Positions 12,201-21,872 of a DNA stretch of 64,000 bases are shown piece by piece; the first letter of the stretch is position 1, and each line of letters opens with the position of its first letter. Origin of the DNA: Marisa cornuarietis (Eukaryota; Mollusca; Gastropoda; Architaenioglossa; Ampullariidae). The translations under genes and the position numbers were made by a program. Location: NCBI GenBank assembly GCA_004794655.1, contig SMMW01000559.1, positions 1,364,001 through 1,428,000 of the forward strand, read 5' to 3'. A model generated the notes under the pieces. That model was given only the letters and a program-made list of their open reading frames with translations, was not told the origin of the DNA and searched no databases.

Positions 12201-15200
12201 TTCTGCCTCTCCCTGGACAACATTTCCGTTCATGTCTTTCACTGGTACCTCATTGTTTTTGAACCTGTTGTTTAGCTGTTTATTGATTTTATACAGTGTC
12301 TTCAGGTCATTTCTTCGTGCTGCTTCTTCTGCTTCATCTGCCAGTTTCTCTATGTAGTCCCTTTTGTCGGTTTTGATCATCCTCTTTACCTCTTTGTTTA
12401 TTTCTGTATATCTTTGTCTGTGTTTTTCCTTCAGACGTTCAGATCTGGTGTTGTTGATTTTCTGCTTGGTTGACTTTCTCTCTTCTATCCTTTTCCATGT
12501 CTCTTCTCTGATCCACTGCTCTTTCTTTTTTCGTTGGAAGCCCAGTATTTTCTCTCCTGTTTCCTGTAAGACTCGATTGAAGTCCTCTAAGTTCATCTCC
12601 TGTTGGTCCCCTAGTGCCGGGAACCTGTTCTTAACTTCCACTACAAAGGCCCATTTGGTGGCTGGGTCCTTCAGTCTGCCGAAGTCCACTCTCTGCTGAC
12701 CTGCCTGTTTTCCTCGCGATCGACGTAGCTTCAGAGAAACTGCGGCTATCACAAGAGTGTGGTCACGGGCAACGTCTGCTCCTCTGTAGGCTCTGACATC
12801 TTGAAGTGAGCTCCTCCATCTTCGGTTGATGATGACATGGTCTCTCTGGTTCTTAGTGATCCCGTCTGGTGATGTCCACGTTGCCTTGTGGATGTCTTTG
12901 TGTTGGAAGAGTGTGCCTCCAATCAGTAGATTGTTTTCTTCACAAAAGTCTGCCAGTCTCTCTCCGTTGTCATTGATGGTTCCAATTCCATGCTTGCCCA
13001 TGATATGCTCCCTGCAGGTATTGTCACTTCCCACCTTGGCATTGAGATCGCCGGTGATGAGCAACATATCATGGGCTCGGACGCTCTCCGTGGCTGCCTG
13101 GAGCTGATCGTAAAAAGCATCCTTGTCTTCTGCCTCGGAGTCTTCTGTTGGTGCATAGCAAACTAGCACTGTCAGCTTGGTGTACTTTGAATGGAATCTT
13201 GCTCTCAGAAGCCTGGGTCCATAAGGCTTCCATTCCACCAGTGTCTTTTCAGTTTTCCTATTGAGGAGTAGTGCTACTCCTTCAGAGTGTTGGTCGTCTG
13301 ATCTTCCTGAGAACAGGATAGTATGTCCTGATGCTAGTCTCCTTTTCCCCGTGCTGGTCCATCTGACCTCGCTGACTCCCAGGATGTCCAAGTTGTACTT
13401 GTTCAACTCCTTGACTAGTTGGGGCAACCTGCCAGTCTGATACAAGGTCTGGACGTTCCAGCACCCCACCCTCAACCTCTGCTTTGGCTTAAGTAAATCC
13501 ACCATCGGGGCGCCAGCTCCCTCTCGGGTTTGACTGTCGTCCGTCATAAGTCCAGTTGCCTGGTGTTTTTCATTACCTTCGCCATCCGTAATGAGTACTC
13601 TGGTTTTGGTTTCTGTAACGGGTATTTTTTTACATGGTGGGGTTGTTAGCCCTACCACAACCTAATTTACCTCTAGGTGAGGTGTCCACCTTAGTCGCCT
13701 CTTACGACACGCCTGGCTGGACAGCAGGGACCCTATTCTTACAATGCTCGATAAGCAAGCATACCCCGGGGTCCCACGGGGATTATAGGTGAACATCGTG
13801 TCTAAAAAAATCAGTAATCAAAATCCCAACGGCGAAGCTATCGACTTTCTAAAAAGTACTTGTTGTTTTTTGCTGGGTTGCTGCCAGATTCATCCTCATG
13901 GCTTTCTTTCCTCACCTGTGTGACTCACCAGGTATGGGCCAAAATAAGTTTACAAGTTTCTAAATTTACACAGCAACACTCGTAACTAGACAGCACATCA
14001 AGCAGCCAGCCTGTTCTTTCAAATATCTTTAGCAAAAAGAAAAGTATATCAAATACTAAGTAAGCAATCCCATCAATATTTATTTCTTGCGTGCTTGTTG
14101 ATTCATGTATCTATAGGATCAGAAGTACGTATCTCTGAAGGACAGGATTTGGTGTCATATGCTCTAGCATGTTAAAATATTATATTGTGCAGTATGATCT
14201 AGCATGCTTTGTTGCAGTATGGTGAGTATGCAATGCACAATACGGTGCAATGTGGTCAATAACCTGTGCGCAACATTTTGTAGCATACTGTAAACATGTT
14301 ATGGTGCTGCATGTCTACAGTATGGTCTAGCATGCTATGGAGCAGTATGGTCAGTGCGCTATGAGCTATATGCCACAATAAACGTGCAACATGGTTTGTT
14401 AGGCATATGCATGTAGTATTTAGGCGTGTGCATGCACTGTTTTGAATGGAATTCCTAGCCGCTGCCATTGGTAAAACAGACACTCTGTCGTTAAGATGAA
14501 ACTATTGATAGTACCGTAAGCCAGCTGGTTGTGGGTTTTCTCTTGTGCTTGGTTGCTTTTTTAAAAAAATAGTTTTTTCTGTAATATTTATCGATCGACC
14601 ACCTTAAGTGAAAATTTGAATTACTCGGTTCAGATCTCGTCCTGGGCATCGAGTTTCTCGTGGCATATTACCGGGCTAGCTGTGCTGCCGGATATAGCTT
14701 CAGTTACTTGCAGAGCATTAAACACCAATACCCTTCACCTCGGTCACTTCCGGTCTACAAATATTGTCTGCTGAAACTGAGAACCATCAAAACTGCTTAT
14801 GATGGCTGTAAATCTAATAATTTCTCTCGCTCACCCCTCTCCCCGCAAGTTATCCCCTCTCGCCCTCTCAATCCTAGTTATCTCCCCTCGGTGTGGAGGA
14901 ACCCTGCCTTCACATGGCTGCACTCATGTTCCTCCGAGTTCCTTTGTGCGGCAAGACACGATTATGCTTCTACGTTCCTGGTCACGGAACCGACAGCTGA
15001 GGGAATGCTGATAAATGGCTTTCGCTGATATTACTACAGACGTCGTAATATCAATTATCTTGACTTGTATGGTCAGGGGAAAGGACCGCCGAAATTATAT
15101 TTTGCAATAGTGTCAAAGGATTTCTTTAAGCTGTAGCAAACGACTAGAAATCTCTTTACAGTTGTGTCATAAACTTTCCTGGCATTGGGAATGACAGACA

Positions 15201-16370
15201 GTATTAGTTCCTACACTGAAAATCGATGAGAGGTTGGTGTGTTCTGTGGCGTACGTGTGTTTGTCTGGCGTGCGAGTGCATGTATGCAAGTATGCTGCGT
15301 GTGTACGTGCGTGCGTGCGTGTGTGCATGTGTAGTTTTGTGCGCGTACGTGCGTGCACAGACCACGGCCGTAATGCTTTTGACGAATCATGCCGGAGTGC
15401 GTGGCCATGTTTTCTCGATGACTTAGCCTCTCTCGCGGGGTGCGTAGGATGGAGGAGTAATCAACTAGAACTTCGTAACAGTCGCCTTTTCTTGAGTCGG
15501 TTGCCCCGCCCCTTCCCCCCTCCACGGACTGTGCTCCAGCTTAGTGCTAGTAATTGATCAACAAACAGTCGCACCATCGAGTGGCTGCTGGATCTTCGAT
15601 AGAACGGGAATTGACTCTACCTGCCGTGTTCTACGACTTTGTGCCGGGAAACATCTGAAGTACTGTTCGACCATGGACTCGCAGTCTGCGACACACCGGC
15701 TCCAAGTCGGACAACCTTTGCGATATTGTGGACATTGCACTCCAGCTGAGTGAACAGAGCCATCCAAGCGTTTTGAGGAGAAGAATATTGTAGCACGCCT
15801 AGAGGCACGTGGCCATGAGGTGATAGAATGTCTACAAAATTCTAAAAGCAATACAAGCTGAAGAAGACCCCTTCTTTCTGAAGTCTGCTACCTTCATATG
15901 ATACCCACGTGTCACTCCAAAGCCTGCGGCTGTGTGAAATGCTTCTGCCAAGTTCTACAGATCGCAACCCATCTGAGAACAATTGAGACATAGTTTTGTG
16001 AGAAAAAGATGTTTAATTCTTTTCGTTCCTGACATAACATTTACATATAGTCCTTCAGAAAATATTCGGAACTGAAAATGACCTGAATTATACAATTCCC
16101 TTTTAGCAACTGGAACAGACTTTCATACAAAATGTCGAAGCATGGTCGGCCCAAGTCTGTCGTCTGGGCAAATTCTGTACAAACGGAGGGCGACCAGGCA
16201 ACGGAATGGGCTAAAGAAGACAGTTCAGACAAGAAATCGGTGGACGATGTGACATCACTGAGTAGTAGTGCAACATCACCGGAAGACCAGAGATCTTTCA
16301 ACGTCCTCTCTCTCTTGAGCAAGCATTTCAGTGGCCTTATCACCTCCTCCCGTACCGACTCTTCTACGAG
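4128..16370 (+). CDS. Candidate spliced gene, first three exons, function unknown
   Basis: Three stretches have good splice sites and compatible phases. Exon 1, 4128-4220, starts with ATG, has 31 codons and ends at GTAACT. Exon 2, 6387-6451, lies between TTTCAG and GTAAGT. Exon 3, 16107-16370, lies between CCCTTTTAG and GTAAGT and leaves 2 nt. The joined product (about 140 residues) is hydrophilic: acidic around EEEDENV, basic at PKRRKS, then Ser/Thr-rich with no stop. No known domain is recognised. No following exon could be placed with confidence: 27932-27968 fits the phase but has a poor acceptor. The 9.7-kb second intron would contain the RTE-like LINE and the SLC22 fragment. Exon 3 could instead be a first exon, with ATG at 16132. 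Confidence 0.3.
4221..6386. other. First intron of the candidate gene, or intergenic
   Basis: At 5255-5460 there are short degenerate repeats (AGTGTTTCACTCTAGATGA and CAGGATTGTCAGTAGGCTG). At 5960-6130 a stretch ending in AAGAAGAAAAGGAAGAAGAAG resembles the 3' end of a dispersed repeat. No gene is seen. Confidence 0.5.
7250..7736 (+). pseudogene. C-terminal exon of an SLC22-like transporter, frameshifted
   Basis: Translation gives the last membrane segments of an organic cation/anion transporter (major facilitator superfamily): YTPEYFPTNLRQQ, then a GRIGGMIAPF segment, then, in another frame, FRFLPEAKGRELP and AEIKVWYKE up to a stop at 7736. SLC22 proteins normally run through FLPETKGR in one frame. 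The frames meet at about 7534, where an extra TG (ATGTGCTG) explains the shift. No earlier transporter exons are seen upstream. It could be a fragment copy, a dying gene, or a real last exon with a sequencing error. An AATAAA-like signal lies near 8209. Confidence 0.65.
7983..8071. repeat. (GTGA)n(TG)n compound microsatellite
   Basis: About 12 GTGA units, then TG units. It lies downstream of the SLC22 fragment. Confidence 0.95.
8095..8168 (+). mobile_element. 3' end of a LINE/SINE with (ATT)n tail
   Basis: TTGTAAAGCGCGTTGAGCCT followed by GGGATAGCACTATATAAA and (TTA)n is a 3' end common to many CR1/L2-group LINEs and their SINEs. Nothing coding is attached. Confidence 0.55.
8170..10553. other. 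Intergenic, AT-rich
   Basis: Apart from the (ATT)n tract at 9232-9270, nothing recognisable. Confidence 0.55.
9232..9270. repeat. (ATT)n microsatellite
   Basis: 13 ATT units. No LINE 3' sequence is recognised next to it. Confidence 0.9.
10575..11800 (-). pseudogene. RTE-like LINE reverse transcriptase, frameshifted
   Basis: Around 11600-11790 the minus strand encodes motif A (INFIDLEKAFDS) and GFRPGRSC in one frame. From 11576 to 10575 a 333-codon frame carries GVKQGCILSPFLF, the catalytic FADDIALLSH, FTYLGS, LLYGLETW, RCLRRIL and the C-terminal RWIGHVLR and KRGRPKETWRRTVE block. At least two frame breaks (near 11.8 and 11.59 kb) separate the parts. The stop codon is formed by the GATT tail itself. 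Confidence 0.85.
11856..13658 (-). CDS. RTE-like LINE ORF: endonuclease and start of reverse transcriptase
   Basis: 600 codons. Residues about 58-320 form an APE-type endonuclease: RLRVGCWNVQTL, LGVSEVRW, VCYAPTED, ITGDLNAKVG, and the DH of ARDHTLVIA. A charged linker follows, then the reverse transcriptase entry (KAMKSGKAPGADGITAQML). The endonuclease nicks target DNA for target-primed reverse transcription. The frame stops where the reverse transcriptase would continue; the next part is found in other frames. Confidence 0.85.
   Translation of the reverse strand: MVGLTTPPCKKIPVTETKTRVLITDGEGNEKHQATGLMTDDSQTREGAGAPMVDLLKPKQRLRVGCWNVQTLYQTGRLPQLVKELNKYNLDILGVSEVRWTSTGKRRLASGHTILFSGRSDDQHSEGVALLLNRKTEKTLVEWKPYGPRLLRARFHSKYTKLTVLVCYAPTEDSEAEDKDAFYDQLQAATESVRAHDMLLITGDLNAKVGSDNTCREHIMGKHGIGTINDNGERLADFCEENNLLIGGTLFQHKDIHKATWTSPDGITKNQRDHVIINRRWRSSLQDVRAYRGADVARDHTLVIAAVSLKLRRSRGKQAGQQRVDFGRLKDPATKWAFVVEVKNRFPALGDQQEMNLEDFNRVLQETGEKILGFQRKKKEQWIREETWKRIEERKSTKQKINNTRSERLKEKHRQRYTEINKEVKRMIKTDKRDYIEKLADEAEEAARRNDLKTLYKINKQLNNRFKNNEVPVKDMNGNVVQGEAEKLQRWREHFESVLNRPDPPQLADIQPADTDLDIRTDPPCLEEVTAAIKAMKSGKAPGADGITAQMLKADVNVTAPMLTEIFRQVWESGQIRGRQGSSSSYPRKEILETVISGGV
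14155..14420. repeat. Degenerate minisatellite
   Basis: Imperfect units based on GCAGTATGGTCTAGCATGCT repeat across the stretch with many substitutions. Confidence 0.6.
14625..14731 (+). mobile_element. SINE copy, partial
   Basis: This stretch matches the 3' two thirds of the 38.7-kb SINE: CGGTTCAGATCTCGTC, the GTGGCAT block, GGATATAGC, TTCAGTTACTTGC and ATTAAACACCAAT. The A-box end is not convincing. Confidence 0.6.
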
Positions 16371-18151
16371 GTAAGTCGGAAACGGCTTTACTGATCTTGA
16401 CATTCCTTGACCTCCTGAGACACAGCATGGGTCTACCGTGTGACCTCATGACTACTTTGTTTGCCATCTCCCGGAGGATGATTATCTGATGTGATGACAG
16501 CATGTTCTCCATGCAGCAATATTTTTTTTATGCTGAGAAATCGTGCAGGCCTACACAATGATCGCAGATGAATGTATTTTTGCAGAAGACCTGAAACACG
16601 GAGTGAGGTTTATTCCACTTTGGTATTTATAAGAAAATAATTATGTTTCGACTCGCATCAGAATGTTTTAACCTATTAACATCCGACCATTATACCACTG
16701 GACCCGGCCTACTTACTGCATAATTCTCATCGCTTTTGTGTTAATGGGAAGTGACCAAAGGTCGCCTGACAACTCAAGTCGCTAGCAGGCCCCCACGGGT
16801 ATAAAAGGTCCCTAAGCCAGCCACATATCTGGTGATGAGCCAAAAAGCATGAAAGCAATCGTACGTACATCTACACCGCCTGTAGCCTCCCGTACTACTG
16901 AGTGAAAGTCATTCTCTCGGGAATTTCATGGCGATCTTGTGGGAAAGCTTTGATTGGTAACACCTTAGCTTTAAAGATCGTGTTTTTAACGGCCGGATTT
17001 TTTTGTTTGTTTGTTTTTTTTGTTTTTTTTTTCTTTTTATCTCCAGTCATTTCAGTCTGAACACCAGGTCGGTCAGAACAGCATGCTCCAAGCGTTAAAA
17101 CGTCCCGACCTTTCGCGCCTTCTCGACGGAGATTTCTAATCACGAAATCAAGAAATTGAGCGCGGAATGCGGTATTTCTGTTTGCACTTTCACTTCAGTC
17201 GCTGGATATTATATCGCCTCGCCATTTCAGCACAAAGCACTTCAAGACGTCTGTGAACTTACTGATTTAAGTTCTGGCAGCCTTTAGAAATCAAGTGAAT
17301 TGATAACTTATAAAGGTCCAATGAATGTTTCATCTCAGTTCTCATGTTGCGTGTTGTTTGAAAAAGCATTCCTACAGGTGGCAGTTTCTCTTTCAGTAAC
17401 GTTAATGAAGTGCTCGAACACCATTTTGAAGTATTTGTGTAAAGAAGGTCAGCGAGAGCATATTTCAGCTTTAATAACGGTCTTTTGTTGGGATCGGTGT
17501 CCTGTGGCAATTGGCAAAATCCAATCAGAGTTGATTGAGCAGGTTTCTTAGTGCCGTGCGCAAACCGGAAAAGGGGGTCAAGCGTATATGTGAGCTTCTT
17601 CTAGTGATTTACACGTTTTCAGCTTTATTGACAAGTATAAGGAGCGATTTGAATCAAAAAGAAGTTTTTAGTCTGACAAAGTCGCATTTCCAGTTACCTG
17701 CTCTAGTCTAAGTAATAATTGTAGGTGGTGGATAGCAGGAAGAAAGCAAAAGGATAAAATCAAATTTAACTCCTGAAAGAGTCCGACACAGTCTGAGTCT
17801 GGCAGTTCCACCTTTGACCGCGTGCTGGCGGAGAGAATATCTGTCTCTTGCTTCTCTCGTCAACACCTTTCTTCCCGAATGTGGTGAACTGGAGAGGAGG
17901 GGTGGAGAGGTTCGAGAGAATAAAACCGTTGTTACTTATTTGAACTGTCGATGTACAGTAACTTACGTATGAATTGCATTTTATTTATCAGCACCACTGA
18001 AAGCCCTTTTGATAATTGTAAGGCCTTTAAATAAATAATTAGTTTGAAACAACAATAATTAGCTGACATTTTTGTGTTTGCATTATATTTCAATATACTT
18101 AAATCAACGGGAAAGACTCCTCTTAATGATAGTAAAGTTATGTTTCCCCTA

Positions 18152-18153
<2 letters not shown>

Positions 18154-18195
<42 letters not shown>
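18154..18195. repeat. (TG)n microsatellite
   Basis: 21 TG units. Confidence 0.95.
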
Positions 18196-18989
18196 GAAGA
18201 GGGCTGGCTGTCAAAATTGTAGTCAAAGTATGATTTCTTATTTGTTGATGCATTTTTTTGTGACGTGGCAAGTACATCATGGTGAAATTTACCGACGATG
18301 TAATATTGAGCTCAAGCTGATTGAACGCGGGTCATTTACTCGAAATCCTTATAAGAAATATCGAGGTCGTCAGACTGTTGAGTTTACTCTCAGAACGAAG
18401 TTCTCTTTTCGTATCACCAACAACCACAACTATCGTCTTTGAGCTTTTAGACATTTACCATCGGAAAAGCAGGTAATACTAACTTTCTCTTCTTTTTTTA
18501 AAATTTATTGGGACAGTTTATATAACAGAGCAACGATCTTTTTCTTTCATCTCTTTACGTTCGTCTGTCTTGATAAAGGCAACTGAGTGACCACCAGACT
18601 CCCACACACACACTTCCGCTTTATCCACCGATGGGAGTGTAATGCGCGTGAGCTGAATAATTGACAAAATACATTCATACCTACTACCTCCATTGCAACG
18701 CGGATTTGGTGTTTGAATCTATTATGATTGTTTACAAAAAAGGTGGAAAAAACCAGGTATTTTATGAACAGTTTTGTTCTTAAATGCGTTTTAGAAAGAT
18801 ATCAAGAACTCGCGTGTGCTTTTACAAAATAAATCAATCGGTTTGTGATTAATGATAGCACTGTTTCTTTAGCCTACCAACAACATTAAGTTTAATTAAA
18901 CGTTTCGTTATTTTTTATTTTAGTGCACAGGGCTGAGAGACCTGAGAGAGGTATCGGCCGACTCTACCGTTTCTGTAAAGCAACAAAAA

Positions 18990-19041
18990 CTACTACTACT
19001 ACTACTACTACTACTAATAATAATAATAGCAGCAGCAGCAA
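18990..19041. repeat. (TAC)n(TAA)n(CAG)n compound microsatellite
   Basis: Three successive trinucleotide repeats. Confidence 0.9.
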
Positions 19042-19685
19042 AGCTTTAGACACAGCAGCCGTACTCAAGTTCTACCTGACCGTCTCAGTGCCAGGTATTG
19101 GGTGGTTTTATTTAGCAATGGTGTGTGGTTCAAGGGGCTACAGGAAATGGCCGGGCGGAAGTGTTTGCTCGCGTGAGCTGGTCGCCGTGACGATAAGTTA
19201 TCTCATCTCAGTTACAAAGTGGAGCAATAATTAATAATTCCATTGACCGCTACAGGTACAGCGAACCTTGAATGGTGTACTTTGGTCAGTAGAACTCGCC
19301 GTGTGATCGATTCTCGGTACAGGTGTCGACGAAAGGTCTTCGGCATATAAACAGCATGGCGTACCTGTAGGTGCACCTGACGAGCGACGTATTATAGAAG
19401 CTGCTTGATCAGACTGAGCTTAAAGGTTAAAGATTGAGTCATTTTAAATTTGGAGCATTCCGAGCTATATATCGAGTTTATTTATGATTGCTTGTTTGTT
19501 AAGAGCAATGGCACTTGGTACTGAGAAAACATTGCAAAAAAAAAAAAAAGTGAGTTATAGGAATTAGGTGCGTGAACGGAGATGTCGTGTACGACTCCAC
19601 CGATGAAAGGGGAGTGGGGCGTGGAGTTGTGTGTGGTTAATTAGTTGCCTTAAATGAACTAGTTGATAGGGATATTCTAGTGTTT

Positions 19686-19689
<4 letters not shown>

Positions 19690-19729
<40 letters not shown>
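19690..19729. repeat. (TG)n microsatellite
   Basis: About 20 TG units. Confidence 0.95.
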
Positions 19730-19731
<2 letters not shown>

Positions 19732-21059
19732 GCATCGGTTAAAAAAAGGCCGTGGCTTTGATTTAGTTTAAAGTTTCCATCACTATTCTCCTTTCTGCTA
19801 TATCATGTTCGTAAATGCTGGTGGCGCTTACGCTAGAACACATTTGTGCCAGATTATCTTATTTCGTTAGAAAACACAATAAGCAAGCAGAATAAAAAGT
19901 GAATACTGTTTTCAATTCGTTTTCTATCGTTCAGCGAAACTACCGAAGCCACGTGAGCACGCGGTCACGAAGGTGGGGTGAGGGGGGGGGGGAAGAGGGG
20001 CAATATCTGCAGACCGAGTCTCTCGGTTGTACTCGAGTTATCTGATTTTGCATAACAGTACTGACACATATGGGCAAACAGGGTTGTTTTAAGAAAAGCG
20101 AGTTTTCAAATGAGCAGCGATTAATAACAATATCGATTATTGTGAAGGAACAATGATAGGTGTAAATAAAGAAAAATCAAAATAAAACAATTGTCACAGA
20201 AGGGTGACATAGAGTTAATGAGTCGGCACGACGCGGGTGGCCGAGCCGTGTCTGTTAAATGGGAAACAAAGAGTTTTTTTCTTTTTTTTAGATAATTGGA
20301 AGAGTCTAGAATGGTGCAGTCTTGGCTGGGAGATGGGGCCAGGAGTGCTGGGCCATGGAGTATGGGGCCGGAAGTGTTTGGTTCTGGCAGATGCCATGGA
20401 ATATTTGGATTGGAGAATATTATTTCGAGTATTTGGCCCTAGTAACCGGCTAGGAGCCACTAACATAGAAGAAGGAACATTGCTAACCCAGGAGTAGCAA
20501 GACTGGAAGAAGAGGGTGTGGTCGCTCGTCCCCATTGTGTGCTACATCTGGCCCCTAGTGAAGGCGTCTATGGTTTGAGATATTTTTTGGTGGAAGATTT
20601 ATATATATATATATATATTGGACTCCTTGAACATCAGTCCCCGAGTGACTGCTACTTAGAGTTTCGTGAGTACAGTGAAACATCAGTGATCAGTAACTGA
20701 AATTAAGAGTAATGTTAGAATAGTCTCAGGTGGGAACAGTTTAACAGTAAATTTATGCTGAAAATCCCAGTATTCTTCGGGCTATCAGACTGAGTAAAAA
20801 GAAGCTTTTTATTAGACTAATTAATATAGAGTGGATAATTAGAGCTAATATGACTAGCTATTTGGGATGTAGATTAAGCGAGCGTTTCTTTTTTAGTTTG
20901 AATCGTGCATAATTTTACGTACCAAGTTTAACACGGATTTTTTTTATTATTAACTTGATACAGAGCCTGCAAAGAGGCCGATTTAACTGTCTTGTTTGAA
21001 ACGAAAAAGAACGTCCAAATGTCTGGGTGACTGCCTGAGTGTTGAGCGCGCACGTGACA

Positions 21060-21285
21060 GAGGAAAATACAGAGGAATACAAATGTAAACATAGGAATAC
21101 ATGAAGAGGAAAACATACACAGTGATACAGAGAAATAAATACGGGTGAATATACAGCAAGGAGCACAGACGAGTAAATACAGAGGAATATGTAAAGGAAT
21201 TCATACAAAGGAATATATAGGAATCCATACCGAGGAATACAGAGGAATAATACAAAGGAATAAATGCAGCGGAATACAAAATATC
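21060..21285. repeat. Degenerate GAATACA minisatellite
   Basis: Many loose copies of ACAGAGGAATAC and AAAGGAATA, some fused. No coding sense. Confidence 0.7.
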
Positions 21286-21614
21286 GGTTTGACTATCGTT
21301 TCCAAACAAACTGATGTCAGAAATGAAATTAGTTTGTATTTTCCTCAATTTTTGTAGCTGAAGTGGCGTTGCTTTGCCTGTGTATGACCCTGTGTATATA
21401 TGTGTGTACAATGTGCTTGCGTGCGTGCATACGTGCGTGCGTGAATGCGCATGCTTTATATGTTAGCGTGTTTTTTATGCGACCATGTGCATGGACGTAG
21501 TTCTGAGTATGTCTGGGACGATTTATTCAGGTCATGCAACATTCTGCGTGCTAATTTTCGTTTCTTTGTCTAAGACGGGAATAAAATATATGATAGAAAA
21601 ATTCTATATATATA

Positions 21615-21825
21615 TTTATATATATACAATACAATACATCTTTATTGTCTATGTCTGGTCACAACAGAGATAAAAATTTTCCTTTGTTGCTGGGAGCTCC
21701 CACAATTAACTGAAGAAAAGGATACATAATAGACTGAAGAGATTACAATCACACCTCATACACTCATGCTTAACCCTCTCACACATATGACAGTTAGCAG
21801 ATACACATCCTCTTCCTCTCTTACA

Positions 21826-21872
<47 letters not shown>

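Larger units (their letters stand above)
10569..13780 (-). mobile_element. RTE-like LINE, near full length, with target-site duplications
   Basis: About 3.2 kb on the minus strand, with an endonuclease then a reverse transcriptase. The 3' tail is (GATT)n at 10569-10584. The flanks carry GATTTATAGGTGAAC (10554-10568) and GATTATAGGTGAAC (13781-13794), a target-site duplication differing by one base. The 5' end includes the region 13676-13780 with GTCGTAAGAGGCGACTAA on the minus strand, a pattern I associate with this LINE type. The reverse transcriptase is broken by frameshifts, so the copy is not autonomous. Confidence 0.88.
13795..16106. other. Intergenic or intronic
   Basis: Holds the 14.16-14.42 kb minisatellite, a SINE (14625-14731) and a GT/CGTG-rich tract at 15290-15355. 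No supportable coding sequence. Confidence 0.55.
16371..21600. other. Intergenic or intronic, low in features
   Basis: Contains three microsatellites (18154, 18990, 19690) and the GAATACA minisatellite at 21060. The remaining open frames are short and without recognisable content. Confidence 0.55.

Noticed and set aside
10598..13464. Plus-strand and alternative minus-strand frames across the RTE-like LINE
   Set aside because: They are shadows of the minus-strand endonuclease/reverse transcriptase, with no family motifs of their own.
14660..15028. 122-codon plus-strand frame
   Set aside because: Its start lies in a SINE copy and it shows no domain, splice sites or convincing codon use.
15211..15557. 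Cys/Val/Arg-rich frames
   Set aside because: They come from a GTGC/CGTG simple-sequence tract.
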